NCBI GenBank assembly: GCA_020633465.1
Contig: JACKDN010000027.1
Coordinates: 43,546-107,545 of the forward strand
Direction: 5' to 3'
DNA: 64,000 nt
DNA from: Myxococcales bacterium
GTDB lineage: Bacteria; Myxococcota_A; Bradymonadia; UBA7976; UBA1532
Part shown: positions 17,011-24,278 of the stretch, in pieces
Layout of the letters: each line of letters begins with the position of its first letter
Numbering within the stretch: position 1 is the stretch's first letter
The notes under the pieces: generated by a model
Database searches by the model: none
The model's input: only the letters and a program-made list of their open reading frames with translations
Told to the model about the DNA's origin: nothing
Program-made: the position numbers and the translations under genes

Positions 17011-17754
17011 ATGAGCGCCGGACAGAAGCCCAAGCGGAAGCTGCGTAACTTCCTGCTCGACCCGCGCTTCCAGCTCAAGTACGCGGTGATCATCGCGCTC
17101 GTGGGCGGGGTGATCTTCGGCGTGATGGCGTGGCTGTTCTTCGACAAGACGCGCGAGAACACGCAGCTGGCGGTGCTGGACGAGGTCGCCGCGCGCGCCC
17201 CCGCGCCGAAGAAGGCGGCGCCGCCGGGGCCCAAGTTCACCGTCGAGACCGAGTCGCTCGCGCCGGCCGCCGACGCGCCGCCCGAGGCGGCCGCGCCCGC
17301 CGACGCGTTCGAGAAGGAGCTGGCCCGCCGGCTGGAGGCCGAGGATACCTCGACGCTGTGGACGCTGGCCGGCTTCTGCTTGCTGCTGGTGGCCCTGCTG
17401 TTCGTCGTGGGCATCCTGGCCACCCACCGCATCGTCGGCCCGATCTACGTCGTCGACCTGTACGTGCAGAAGATCATGCGCGGCGAGCCCGTGCGCCCGC
17501 GCCCCCTGCGGCGCGGCGACGAGTTCCAGACCTTGTTCCAGCGGGTGAACGACATGGCGGGCACGCTGCGCGAGCAGCGCGCCGACGACGTCCGCCGGGT
17601 GGACGAGGCGCTGCACCTGCTGAAGGCGCGGCTCGAGACGCTGGGCGAGGGGCAGGTGTCGGCGGCGCAGATGAGGGCCTGGCTGGAGGAGGACCTGACC
17701 CCCATCCGCGAGCTGGCCGAAGAGAAGCGGGCTTATGTGGAGAAGGCGTCCTGA
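17011..17754 (+). CDS. two-helix membrane protein with HAMP-like region
   Basis: The 247-residue protein has a basic N-terminus, a membrane helix at about 25-45, an Ala/Pro-rich periplasmic loop of about 75 residues, a second helix at about 120-143 and a HAMP-like stretch directly after it (THRIVGPIYVVDLYV...RRGDEFQTLFQRVNDM), then a cytoplasmic helical tail. This is the layout of chemotaxis receptor or histidine-kinase input halves without an output domain. Similar small HAMP proteins occur beside HEAT-repeat proteins in deltaproteobacteria. A ribosome-binding site GGGGAG precedes ATG 17011. The stop at 17754 faces a long inverted repeat, so transcription may end there. Confidence 0.6.
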   Translation: MSAGQKPKRKLRNFLLDPRFQLKYAVIIALVGGVIFGVMAWLFFDKTRENTQLAVLDEVAARAPAPKKAAPPGPKFTVETESLAPAADAPPEAAAPADAFEKELARRLEAEDTSTLWTLAGFCLLLVALLFVVGILATHRIVGPIYVVDLYVQKIMRGEPVRPRPLRRGDEFQTLFQRVNDMAGTLREQRADDVRRVDEALHLLKARLETLGEGQVSAAQMRAWLEEDLTPIRELAEEKRAYVEKAS

Positions 17755-17780
17755 CGCCGCGCCGATCCACCCGCGGCGCC

Positions 17781-17930
17781 CCCTTGCCCTTGACCTTGAC
17801 CTTGACCTTGCCCTGACCCCGCGAGCGCCGGCTTTGCAGCCCGGCGCGGGCTGGAGCAGGGGGGACGGTCAAGGTCGGGGCAGGGCCAGGGGGGAAGGTC
17901 AAGGTCAAGGTCAAGGTCAGGGGCAGGGGT
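17781..17930. repeat. imperfect inverted repeat built of CCTTGA/GGTCAA hexamers
   Basis: The left arm (17781-17820) consists of CCTTGA units in tandem, and the right arm (about 17866-17930) of GGTCAA units, so the two can pair over about 40 bases. The centre holds a GC-rich segment around GCCGGCTTTGCAGCCCGGC that can fold by itself. The element sits between two convergent stops (17754 and 17968) and could act as a bidirectional terminator or an mRNA-stabilising hairpin. No coding capacity is visible in this 213-base gap. Confidence 0.6.
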
Positions 17931-17967
17931 CTTCGGGCCGGGTGCCGTTCCTGCCTCCCTGCCTCGC

Positions 17968-19023
17968 TCAGAACCAGCAGTAGCCGTCGCCGCCGCAGAA
18001 CCAGCCGGCCGGGCAGTGGGCGTCGACGTCGCAGGCCTGGGCCGGGTAGCAGAGGCCGTCGCCGCCGCACAGGGTGCCGGCGGGGCAGTCGCGGTCGAAG
18101 TCGCACAGGGCGGCGTCGGCGTAGCACACGCCGTCGGCGGCGCAGACGTCGCCGGGGTTGCACTCCCAGTCGGCGCGGCACCCGGGCACCTCTTCGCAGA
18201 CCCCGTCGCCGCGGCAGAAGTAGCCGCCCGCGCAGTCGAGGTCGCTCTGGCAGCCGGGGATCTCCTCGCAGACGCCGTCGCCGCGGCAGAAGTAGCCGGG
18301 GGCGCAGTCACGGTCGCCGCGGCAGCCCTCGAGCTCTTCGCAGACGCCGTCGCCGCGGCAGGTGTAGCCGACCGCGCACTCGCGGTCGCTGCGGCAGCCG
18401 GGCACCTCTTCGCACACGCCGTCCGCCCGGCAGGTGTAGCCGCTGGCGCAGTCGCGGTCGCTCCGGCAGCCGGGGATCTCCTCGCACACGCCGTCGGGCC
18501 GGCAGCTGTAGCCGCGCGCGCAGTCGTCGTGGGTCTGGCAGCCGGGGCGCTCTTCGCACAGGCCGTCGGGGCGGCACAGGTAGCCGGCGGCGCAGTCGCG
18601 GTCGCTGCGGCAGCCGGGGATGGGCAGGCACTCGAAGGTGTCGCTGCAGAACTCGCGCGCGCCGCAGTCGCGGTCGGCGCGGCAGGCGGGCAGGGGCAGG
18701 CAGGCGCCGGCGTCACAGAACTCGGTCTCGGCGCACTCGCGGTCGACGGTGCAGCCGCGCGCGTCGACGCAGCGCGCGCGCCCGTCGCAGTACTGGCCGT
18801 CGCCGCACTCGCGGTCGCCGACGCAGCCCGTCGACGGGTAGCAGAAGCCGTCTTCGCTGCAGTAGTCGCCGTCTCGACACTCGGTGTCGAGCAGGCAGCT
18901 TCCGCTGCCGGGGGATCGATCGTGGGGGGGTCCGGTCTCGAGATCGTCGCCCTCGAGGTGGCAGCCCGCGAAGGTGATCAGGACCAGGGAGAGGGGGGCC
19001 AGCTTGGTCAGCAGCGCGTTCAT
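17968..19023 (-). CDS. lipoprotein of thirteen 24-residue Cys-rich repeats
   Basis: The precursor has a lipobox TFAGC with lipidation at C21, a short linker and then thirteen consecutive units of about 24 residues. Each unit holds four cysteines in the pattern GCxxDxDCxxGYxCxxDGxCEExP; units 5-10 are nearly identical at protein and DNA level, while the first four and last three are more divergent. Such small disulfide modules are seen in Dickkopf-like or EGF-like families, and in myxobacterial surface proteins of unknown role. It is outer-membrane or surface exposed in all likelihood. The start ATG at 19023 is preceded by GGAGG five bases away. The regular 72-bp DNA repeat makes copy-number change by recombination likely. 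Confidence 0.75.
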   Translation of the reverse strand: MNALLTKLAPLSLVLITFAGCHLEGDDLETGPPHDRSPGSGSCLLDTECRDGDYCSEDGFCYPSTGCVGDRECGDGQYCDGRARCVDARGCTVDRECAETEFCDAGACLPLPACRADRDCGAREFCSDTFECLPIPGCRSDRDCAAGYLCRPDGLCEERPGCQTHDDCARGYSCRPDGVCEEIPGCRSDRDCASGYTCRADGVCEEVPGCRSDRECAVGYTCRGDGVCEELEGCRGDRDCAPGYFCRGDGVCEEIPGCQSDLDCAGGYFCRGDGVCEEVPGCRADWECNPGDVCAADGVCYADAALCDFDRDCPAGTLCGGDGLCYPAQACDVDAHCPAGWFCGGDGYCWF

Positions 19024-19110
19024 GGGGACCTCCGGGTTCGTGTTCGGTCCGCAGGACGCCCGGTCCCCACGGAAATTCGGCGGCGACGGGAATTCGCTCG
19101 GAACCCGGCG

Positions 19111-19124
19111 AAACCAAAAGGTTT
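19111..19124. promoter_or_regulatory. AT-rich inverted repeat upstream of the PATAN-CPBP promoter
   Basis: AAACC (19111-19115), AAAA and GGTTT (19120-19124) form a perfect 5-bp inverted repeat in a very AT-rich patch for this genome. It ends 7 bases before the -35 hexamer of the rightward promoter and about 90 bases upstream of the lipoprotein start on the other strand, so a regulator here could act on both divergent genes. Confidence 0.35.
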
Positions 19125-19131
19125 TTAATTC

Positions 19132-19160
19132 TTGGTTCGGGCGGGGGGCTGGCCTATACT
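19132..19160 (+). promoter_or_regulatory. strong housekeeping-type promoter
   Basis: TTGGTT at 19132-19137, exactly 17 nt, and TATACT at 19155-19160: the best sigma-70-like promoter in the window. The ATG of a 14-codon leader frame begins 8 nt after the -10, and the GTG of the main gene lies 76 nt downstream. Confidence 0.65.
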
Positions 19161-19168
19161 CCCCGGGC

Positions 19169-19213
19169 ATGCCTTGCATCGACGGGTCGGGGTCGCGCCA
19201 CCGGGGGGTGTGA
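19169..19213 (+). CDS. 14-residue upstream leader peptide (putative)
   Basis: ATG at 19169, the first base of the predicted transcript, opens a short frame MPCIDGSGSRHRGV with TGA at 19211-19213. The stop is 23 nt before the GTG of the next gene, whose ribosome-binding site GGAGGGGG (19223-19230) lies in between. The position is as expected of a leaderless upstream open frame that may couple or tune translation of the downstream protease gene. There is no evidence that the peptide itself has a function. Confidence 0.35.
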   Translation: MPCIDGSGSRHRGV

Positions 19214-19236
19214 GGCCGGCCGGGAGGGGGACCTCA

Positions 19237-21726
19237 GTGGCCGAGGAGCAGCACCGGCTCATGTCGGGCGCCACGCCCGTACCCCGCCTCGACGACCGCT
19301 ACGAGCTCGTCGATCGCACGGGCTACTCGATGGGCGTCATCCCCTTCGCCACGCTGCAGAACATGATTCGCCAGGGGCGGCTGTTCCGCACCGACAGCGT
19401 CAGCAAGAACGGCGCGGCGCAGCAGCGGCTGGGCGATCTGCCCGAGTTCAGCGCCCTGTTCGACGAGCTGATGCCGGCGGCCTTCCGCGTCGACGGCACC
19501 GCGCTGCGCCCCGCGCCGGAGCTGTCGGGCGAGGTCGACACCCTGGCGCTCGCCGGCCTCTTCGGTCGCCTGTACCGCAAGCGCAGCACCGGCCGGCTGT
19601 TCGTCTGCAGCGCCGATCGCCAGCAGGAGAAGGTGGTCATCTTCCGGCAGGGCGTGCCGGTCAACGCCATGTCGAACATCGAGGAGGAGTGGCTGGGCGA
19701 GGTGCTGATCGGCCAGGGGCTGATCGACGCCGCCGCCTTCGAGCAGGCGGCCGAGCTGCGGCGGCAGAACGGCTCGCGCATCGGCTCGGCGCTGGTCTAC
19801 CTCGAGAAGCTGTCGCCCCGCGAGCTGCAGCGCGCCCTGTCCGTGCAGGCCATGGAGCGCCTGCTCAACGTCTTCCGCCTCGACCAGGGCACCTTCCAGT
19901 TCATCCCCGACGACACCGCCCAGAGCGAGGACATCCTGCTGATGGCGGCGCCGCGCGACATCATCGAGACGGGCCTCGCGACCGCCCTCTCGCCGCAGCA
20001 GATCACCTCGGTGCTCAACGACTACGGCGATCCCATCCTGCAGGTCGAGGTGCCCGACGAGCTGGCCGGCGAGCTGAGCGAGGCGGATCGCGCGGCGCTC
20101 GAGGTGCTGAACACCGGGCGGCCGCTGAGCGCCTGCCTGGGCGAGATCGCCCGGCTGTCGCGGCTGACGACGGCCGAGGCGCGCACCCGCGTGCTCGCGC
20201 TGATGAAGTTCGGCGTCGTGCGCGCCGGCGACGAGGCGCTGCAGGAGCTCGAGGGGGTGCTCGATCGCCTGCAGGCGGCCGACTTCTTCAGCGTGCTCGA
20301 GGTGCGGCGCGCGGCGGGCGAGGCCGAGATCCAGCGGGCCTACGAGCAGAAGCTGCAGACCTTCGGCGCCCAGCCGCAGCCGGACGACTCGCCGGTGGTG
20401 GCGGCGGTGCGCCAGCGCATCAAGGGCGTGCTGGAGCGGGCGCGCAAGACGCTGTGCGAGCCGCGCGAGCGCGCGCTGTACGAGCGCTCGCAGCAGCTCG
20501 GGCTCGACTTCGATCAGCCCGAAGTGCGGCAGCGGGTCGAGTACGAGTACGAGATCAAGGAGGGCAAGTCGCTGCTCGCCCAGCAGCGCTACGAAGAGGC
20601 CCGCAACGCCTTCGCCAACGCGGCGCGCCTGGTGCCGGACGATCCCGAGTGCTACGTGCACATGGGCTGGGCGCAGTTCCTCGACAGCCCGCGCGACGGC
20701 GACGCCGCGCACGCCGCCATCGAGCTGGTGAACCGCGCGCTGAAGATGTCGAGCGATCTCGACAGCGCCTACCTGACCATCGGCAAGATCTACCGCCTGG
20801 CCGGCCAGACGCAGGTGGCCGAGGACAACCTCCGGCGGGCCATCGAGCTCAACCCGCACAACCTCGAGGCGCAGAGCGAGCTGCGCCTGCTGTTCACGCG
20901 GGAGCTGGACACCGGGCCCAAGCTGAACCTGTCGATGGGCAGCACGCTGGCGCGCACCCTGGCCTACGCGGCGGTCGTGTGCGTGCTGATGTACGTCGGC
21001 GCCAACCTGATCCCGGGCGGCGCCACGCAGTGGCCCGACGTCTCGGCGCAGGCCGTGGCGGCGAAGGCGCAGGAGGCCGGCGAGGCCGCGGATTTCCAGC
21101 TGCAGCTGACCCAGGCGCAGCGCGCGCGGCTTCAGCCCGAGGTCGATCTCACGGTGCCCAAGGACAAGCAGGTCATGGGCAACGTCGAGTACCACTTCAT
21201 GATCGAGGACGCCTGGTGGTGGATCCGCCGCGCCCTGCTGCTGGTGCTGGGCATCATCGGCATCGCCTTCGTCAGCCGGCAGCGCGACGTCGACGTCCTG
21301 GGCGAGAGCGCCAGCTGGGCCTTCCTGGGCATCCCCTACGGCATCCTGATCGGCTTCCTGTCCTATCCACCGCCGACGCCGACCGAGATGGGGCCGGTGC
21401 TGGGCATGACGGCGTTCCACGTCGTCGCCGAGCAGATCTTCTTCTTCGGGTTCGTCGGGCGGGCCCTGATCGAGGAGTTCGAAGAGCCCCTGCCGGCCGT
21501 CTCGCTGACCGCGCTGCTCTTCGGCTTGTACCACCTGACCTTCTTCGCCACGCTGACCCTGCCCGCCGTGCAGATGGTGCAGCAGGTGCTGATGGTCAGC
21601 GCCTTCGCGGGCGGGGCCTACGCGGCGCTCCTGTGGCGCAGCGGCGGGCTCGTGGCGCCCCTGATGTGCCACCTGGCGGTGAACGCCACCTTCATGGTGC
21701 GCAGCGTGCTGGCGCAGGCTGGCTGA
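19237..21726 (+). CDS. GYF/PATAN-DUF4388, J-like, TPR and CPBP intramembrane protease fusion
   Basis: Residues about 20-75 form a GYF_2-like domain, 105-215 a PATAN/DUF4388 domain (GLFGRLYRKRSTGRLFV...QGLI), 345-425 a degenerate J-like domain (LEVRRAAGEAEIQRAYEQKL, no HPD), 440-560 TPR repeats, and the C-terminus a membrane region with a CPBP protease core. In the core, FxxxH (H766) and HxxxN (H812, N816) are present, but the EE pair is E732-Q733 and the following Arg is missing. CPBP proteases include the CAAX processing enzymes and the proposed myxosortases; assignment to sorting is inference. The GTG at 19237 with GGAGGGGG gives 829 residues. It starts an operon with the two receiver proteins. 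Confidence 0.7.
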   Translation: MAEEQHRLMSGATPVPRLDDRYELVDRTGYSMGVIPFATLQNMIRQGRLFRTDSVSKNGAAQQRLGDLPEFSALFDELMPAAFRVDGTALRPAPELSGEVDTLALAGLFGRLYRKRSTGRLFVCSADRQQEKVVIFRQGVPVNAMSNIEEEWLGEVLIGQGLIDAAAFEQAAELRRQNGSRIGSALVYLEKLSPRELQRALSVQAMERLLNVFRLDQGTFQFIPDDTAQSEDILLMAAPRDIIETGLATALSPQQITSVLNDYGDPILQVEVPDELAGELSEADRAALEVLNTGRPLSACLGEIARLSRLTTAEARTRVLALMKFGVVRAGDEALQELEGVLDRLQAADFFSVLEVRRAAGEAEIQRAYEQKLQTFGAQPQPDDSPVVAAVRQRIKGVLERARKTLCEPRERALYERSQQLGLDFDQPEVRQRVEYEYEIKEGKSLLAQQRYEEARNAFANAARLVPDDPECYVHMGWAQFLDSPRDGDAAHAAIELVNRALKMSSDLDSAYLTIGKIYRLAGQTQVAEDNLRRAIELNPHNLEAQSELRLLFTRELDTGPKLNLSMGSTLARTLAYAAVVCVLMYVGANLIPGGATQWPDVSAQAVAAKAQEAGEAADFQLQLTQAQRARLQPEVDLTVPKDKQVMGNVEYHFMIEDAWWWIRRALLLVLGIIGIAFVSRQRDVDVLGESASWAFLGIPYGILIGFLSYPPPTPTEMGPVLGMTAFHVVAEQIFFFGFVGRALIEEFEEPLPAVSLTALLFGLYHLTFFATLTLPAVQMVQQVLMVSAFAGGAYAALLWRSGGLVAPLMCHLAVNATFMVRSVLAQAG

Positions 21727-21739
21727 AAGGACTTCGACG

Positions 21740-22171
21740 GTGGCCACCGCGCGCATCCTGCTGGCCGAAGAGGCCGGCTTGGCGCCCTTCGCGCCCAACC
21801 TGCTGGGTGAGGCAGCCGACGCGCCGAAGGTGGTGCCGGTGCAGGACGGCGCGCGCTGCCTGACCGCGTTCACCAAGCTGGTCAAGGCGCGGCAGCCGCC
21901 GGTGCTGGTGGTGCTGGACGATCCGCTGCCGCGGGTGACCGGCCGGGGCACGGCGACGGCGATGCGGGCCATCGAGCGCGGGCTGGGGCTGAAGCCGACG
22001 CCGGTGCTGTTCTACACGGCGGAGCCCGCCGACGACTCGCTGAAGGCCCTGTTGAGCAAGCTGGGGCGGGCGGTGCACCTGCAGCGGCCCGCCGACGAGG
22101 CGCCCGCCGAGCAGGCGCGGCGGCTGGGCGTGGCGGTGGGGCGCCTCTTGGCGCAGCTTCGAGGCAAGTGA
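21740..22171 (+). CDS. receiver-like single-domain protein
   Basis: A 143-residue protein of the receiver (CheY-like) fold: ARILLAEEAGL for strand 1, LVVLDDPLPRVTG for the phosphoacceptor loop with an aspartate pair, and TPVLFYTA for strand 4. The typical lysine of strand 5 is not clear (HLQRPAD). So it may be a phosphorylatable or a pseudo receiver. No output domain. It starts with GTG 13 nt after the protease stop, without a strong ribosome-binding site (GAAAGGA further upstream). Its TGA overlaps the next ATG by one base. Probably controls the PATAN-type protein encoded upstream or the receiver downstream. Confidence 0.6.
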   Translation: MATARILLAEEAGLAPFAPNLLGEAADAPKVVPVQDGARCLTAFTKLVKARQPPVLVVLDDPLPRVTGRGTATAMRAIERGLGLKPTPVLFYTAEPADDSLKALLSKLGRAVHLQRPADEAPAEQARRLGVAVGRLLAQLRGK

Positions 22172-23013
22172 TGGAACGCAAGTACTGCCCGAGCTGCGGC
22201 ATGGACGTCGACCTCGAGCGCACGCTCGAGGGCAGCTACGTGATGACCAGCTGCGCGCTCTGCGGGCTGGGCCTGGGCGTCAAGTTCGCCAGCGCCGACG
22301 ACGTGCGGCGCATGCAGCGGGGGGACGCCGCCGCGCCGCCGCCGCGCGGGGGCCTGGCGCGGGTGGGCGTCGTGCAGAAGGCGCAGGCCATCCAGGCCGC
22401 CGTCGAGCGCCCGACGCCGCCCGATCCGCGATCGGCCTCGGTCGAGATGCAGGGCACGCCGCCGGCGGGGTCGTCGGTCGACCAGTCGCTCGAGCGGGCG
22501 CTCGACAGCAGCGAGATGCCCGGGGCGTCGGCCGAGGCGATGCTGGAGCGCGCCGCGCGTTCCGGCGAGATGGGCGGGCCGGTGGCCCAGATGGACCGGG
22601 TGTACCTGGTCGAGGACTCGGCCTTCCTGCGTCAGGTGACGCGGGATCTGCTGAGCGGCAAGGGGCTGGCGCGCGACATCGTCGAGTGCGCCGACGGGGT
22701 CGAGCTGGTCGAGGCCTTCGCGCGGGCGGCCGCCGGCGGGCAGAAGCCCGACCTGGTGATCCTCGACGTGCGCATGCCCGAGCTCGACGGGCAGCAGGCG
22801 GCCTTCGCGCTGCGGGCCATCGAGACGGGGCTGGGCGTCAAGCGCACGCCGATCCTGTTCTTCTCGTCGATGCTGTGCGACGAGCACTTCAAGGGCGTGC
22901 TGCGCACGCTGGGCAACGCCCGCTACATCCGCAAGGCCGAAGAGGGCGACGTCGAGAAGCTGGGCCAGCGCGTCGTGTCGGTGCTCGAGCGCCTCGTGGG
23001 CGCGCGCGGCTGA
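22171..23013 (+). CDS. zinc-ribbon response regulator
   Basis: The N-terminus carries two CxxC-type pairs (CPSCGMD and SCALCGLG), a zinc ribbon. A low-complexity linker of about 90 residues leads to a full CheY-like receiver (about residues 148-280): VYLVEDSAFLRQ, LVILDVRMPELDG with the phosphoacceptor Asp, ILFFSS and a YIRK lysine region. The receiver is more canonical than that of the neighbour upstream. The gene is the last of the three-gene operon; the perfect stem with T-run at 23031 follows its stop. A role in a signalling branch with the PATAN/CPBP protein is suggested by the context; no partner kinase lies next to it. Confidence 0.65.
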   Translation: MERKYCPSCGMDVDLERTLEGSYVMTSCALCGLGLGVKFASADDVRRMQRGDAAAPPPRGGLARVGVVQKAQAIQAAVERPTPPDPRSASVEMQGTPPAGSSVDQSLERALDSSEMPGASAEAMLERAARSGEMGGPVAQMDRVYLVEDSAFLRQVTRDLLSGKGLARDIVECADGVELVEAFARAAAGGQKPDLVILDVRMPELDGQQAAFALRAIETGLGVKRTPILFFSSMLCDEHFKGVLRTLGNARYIRKAEEGDVEKLGQRVVSVLERLVGARG

Positions 23014-23030
23014 CCGGCGCCGAGGTCCCG

Positions 23031-23052
23031 ATTCCGCCCTCTGCGGAATTTT
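23031..23052 (+). terminator. rho-independent terminator
   Basis: A perfect 7-bp stem ATTCCGC / GCGGAAT around a CCTCT loop (23031-23049), continued by T residues to 23052. It lies 18 bases after the stop of the zinc-ribbon response regulator and ends that operon. Confidence 0.65.
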
Positions 23053-23139
23053 CCTGGATTGGGCCCCGGCCGACGGCTACAGTGAGCGATGTTGGCGCGT
23101 GAAATGACGCCGACACGTACCTCGGGAGGGGGGTTCGAC

Positions 23140-23352
23140 ATGCGCAAGGTGTTCACGGTCTCTCTGGTTCTTCTCGCGGTCTTCGCCGCCAGCGCCGCCT
23201 GGGCGGGCAGCGCCGGCCAGCCGCCCGGCGGCACCGAGGGCGGCAGCGGGCCCGAGCCCGAGGTGCTCGCCCTGATCCTCTTCAGCCTGGTGCCGGGCGT
23301 GTTCTTCGCGCGCCGCGCGTTGGCCGCCAACGCCGAGGCCGAGAAGGTCTGA
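23140..23352 (+). CDS. small exosortase substrate with PEP-CTERM-like signal
   Basis: Seventy residues: an N-terminal signal peptide (residues 5-22, AWAG cleavage), a short Gly/Pro/Ser/Glu linker of about 15 residues, and PEPEV followed by a hydrophobic helix (LALILFSLVPGVFF) and ARRAL. This is the tripartite sorting signal of exosortase substrates: P-E-P, membrane helix, basic cluster. The mature part is almost nothing but the linker. The exosortase gene starts 18 nt after its stop, so it is the dedicated substrate of that enzyme. The ATG has a strong GGGAGGGGGG ribosome-binding site. A similar-sized pairing could also be a lone anchoring helper. The function of the final product is not known. 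Confidence 0.65.
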   Translation: MRKVFTVSLVLLAVFAASAAWAGSAGQPPGGTEGGSGPEPEVLALILFSLVPGVFFARRALAANAEAEKV

Positions 23353-23369
23353 CCCGCCTCACCCGGCAG

Positions 23370-24278
23370 GTGGGCGAGGCGCCCGCCGCGGCGGCGGGGG
23401 ACGGGGAACGCTGGCCGCCGCTGATGGCCGTCGCCGTCGCGACGGCCGGGGCCCTCACCTTCCTGCCGGTCTTCTTCTGGTCGATCGAGATCTGGTTGGG
23501 CGGGGTGCTGGGGGGCGCCGCGGCTGGCCTGCTCACCGTCCCCATCTGCTTCCTGTTGGGCGCCTTGGCCGCGCGCCGGCCGGCGTGGCGCGCCGCGGTG
23601 GCGCCCCGCGCGGGCGCCGACGTCGCGCTGCTGATCTGCGGCGCCCTGGCCGCCGCCGCCCTGCTGGCCTCGTACGCCGAGCGCGACGCGTTGATGCTGC
23701 TGGGCGTGCTGCTGCCGCCCGCCGTCTGGATCTGGATCTGGGGCGCCCTCGGCTTCGGCCGCGCGCGCGCCCTCACCTTCCCGGTGCTGTTCGCGTGGTT
23801 CGCGCTGCCCTGGGAGCACTTCCTGCGCCGCGCCGTCGACCTGCCCCTGCAGGCGTGGAGCGCCGACATCGCCCACGGCCTGCTGCACGGGGCGGGCTAC
23901 GCCGTGCGGTACTGGAACGACTTCACCCTCTACACCGACCGCTACTACCTGATCGTCAACGAGACCTGCAGCGGCATGAACATGCTGGTCAGCCTGAGCA
24001 TGTACACGCTGGTGTTCGCCTGGGCGGCGCAGCCGTCGACCAAGAACCGGCTGCTGCTGGTGCTGCTGGTGTTTCCGGTGGCGATGCTGGCCAACGGCGT
24101 GCGCGTGGCGGCCATCTACCTGATGGGTCACTACGGCGGGAACGATCTGGCGCAGGGGTTCTGGCACACGGGCAGCGCCTACGTGATCTTCCTGCCCGTC
24201 TTCTGGTTCCTCTACGTGGTCAACGGCGCGCTGACGCAGCGCTGGCGGGCCGCGCGGCGCGCCGCCGCCGCAGGCTGA
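23370..24278 (+). CDS. exosortase family transpeptidase
   Basis: A polytopic protein of about 8 membrane helices that carries the exosortase/archaeosortase catalytic triad: C200 in NETCSGMNM, R245 in ANGVRVAAI and H266 in FWHTGSAY. The spacing agrees with known exosortases, which cleave the PEP-CTERM signal and attach or transfer the substrate. The start is GTG 23370, closest to the upstream stop. The gene has one partner, the 70-residue protein before it, which carries a PEP-type signal. No EPS glycosyltransferases flank it, unlike classical EpsH/XrtA loci. Its last 59 bases overlap the end of Lnt on the other strand. Confidence 0.85.
   Translation: MGEAPAAAAGDGERWPPLMAVAVATAGALTFLPVFFWSIEIWLGGVLGGAAAGLLTVPICFLLGALAARRPAWRAAVAPRAGADVALLICGALAAAALLASYAERDALMLLGVLLPPAVWIWIWGALGFGRARALTFPVLFAWFALPWEHFLRRAVDLPLQAWSADIAHGLLHGAGYAVRYWNDFTLYTDRYYLIVNETCSGMNMLVSLSMYTLVFAWAAQPSTKNRLLLVLLVFPVAMLANGVRVAAIYLMGHYGGNDLAQGFWHTGSAYVIFLPVFWFLYVVNGALTQRWRAARRAAAAG

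Noticed and set aside
17990..18910. Possible CRISPR array because of regular DNA repeats
   Set aside because: The 72-bp units have no unique spacers; they are coding repeats of a Cys-rich protein.
18016..19128. Plus-strand frame opposite the cysteine-repeat lipoprotein, with V-A-A-A type repeats
   Set aside because: Its repeats follow from the 72-bp repeats of the sense gene, which has a lipobox, ribosome-binding site and disulfide pattern.
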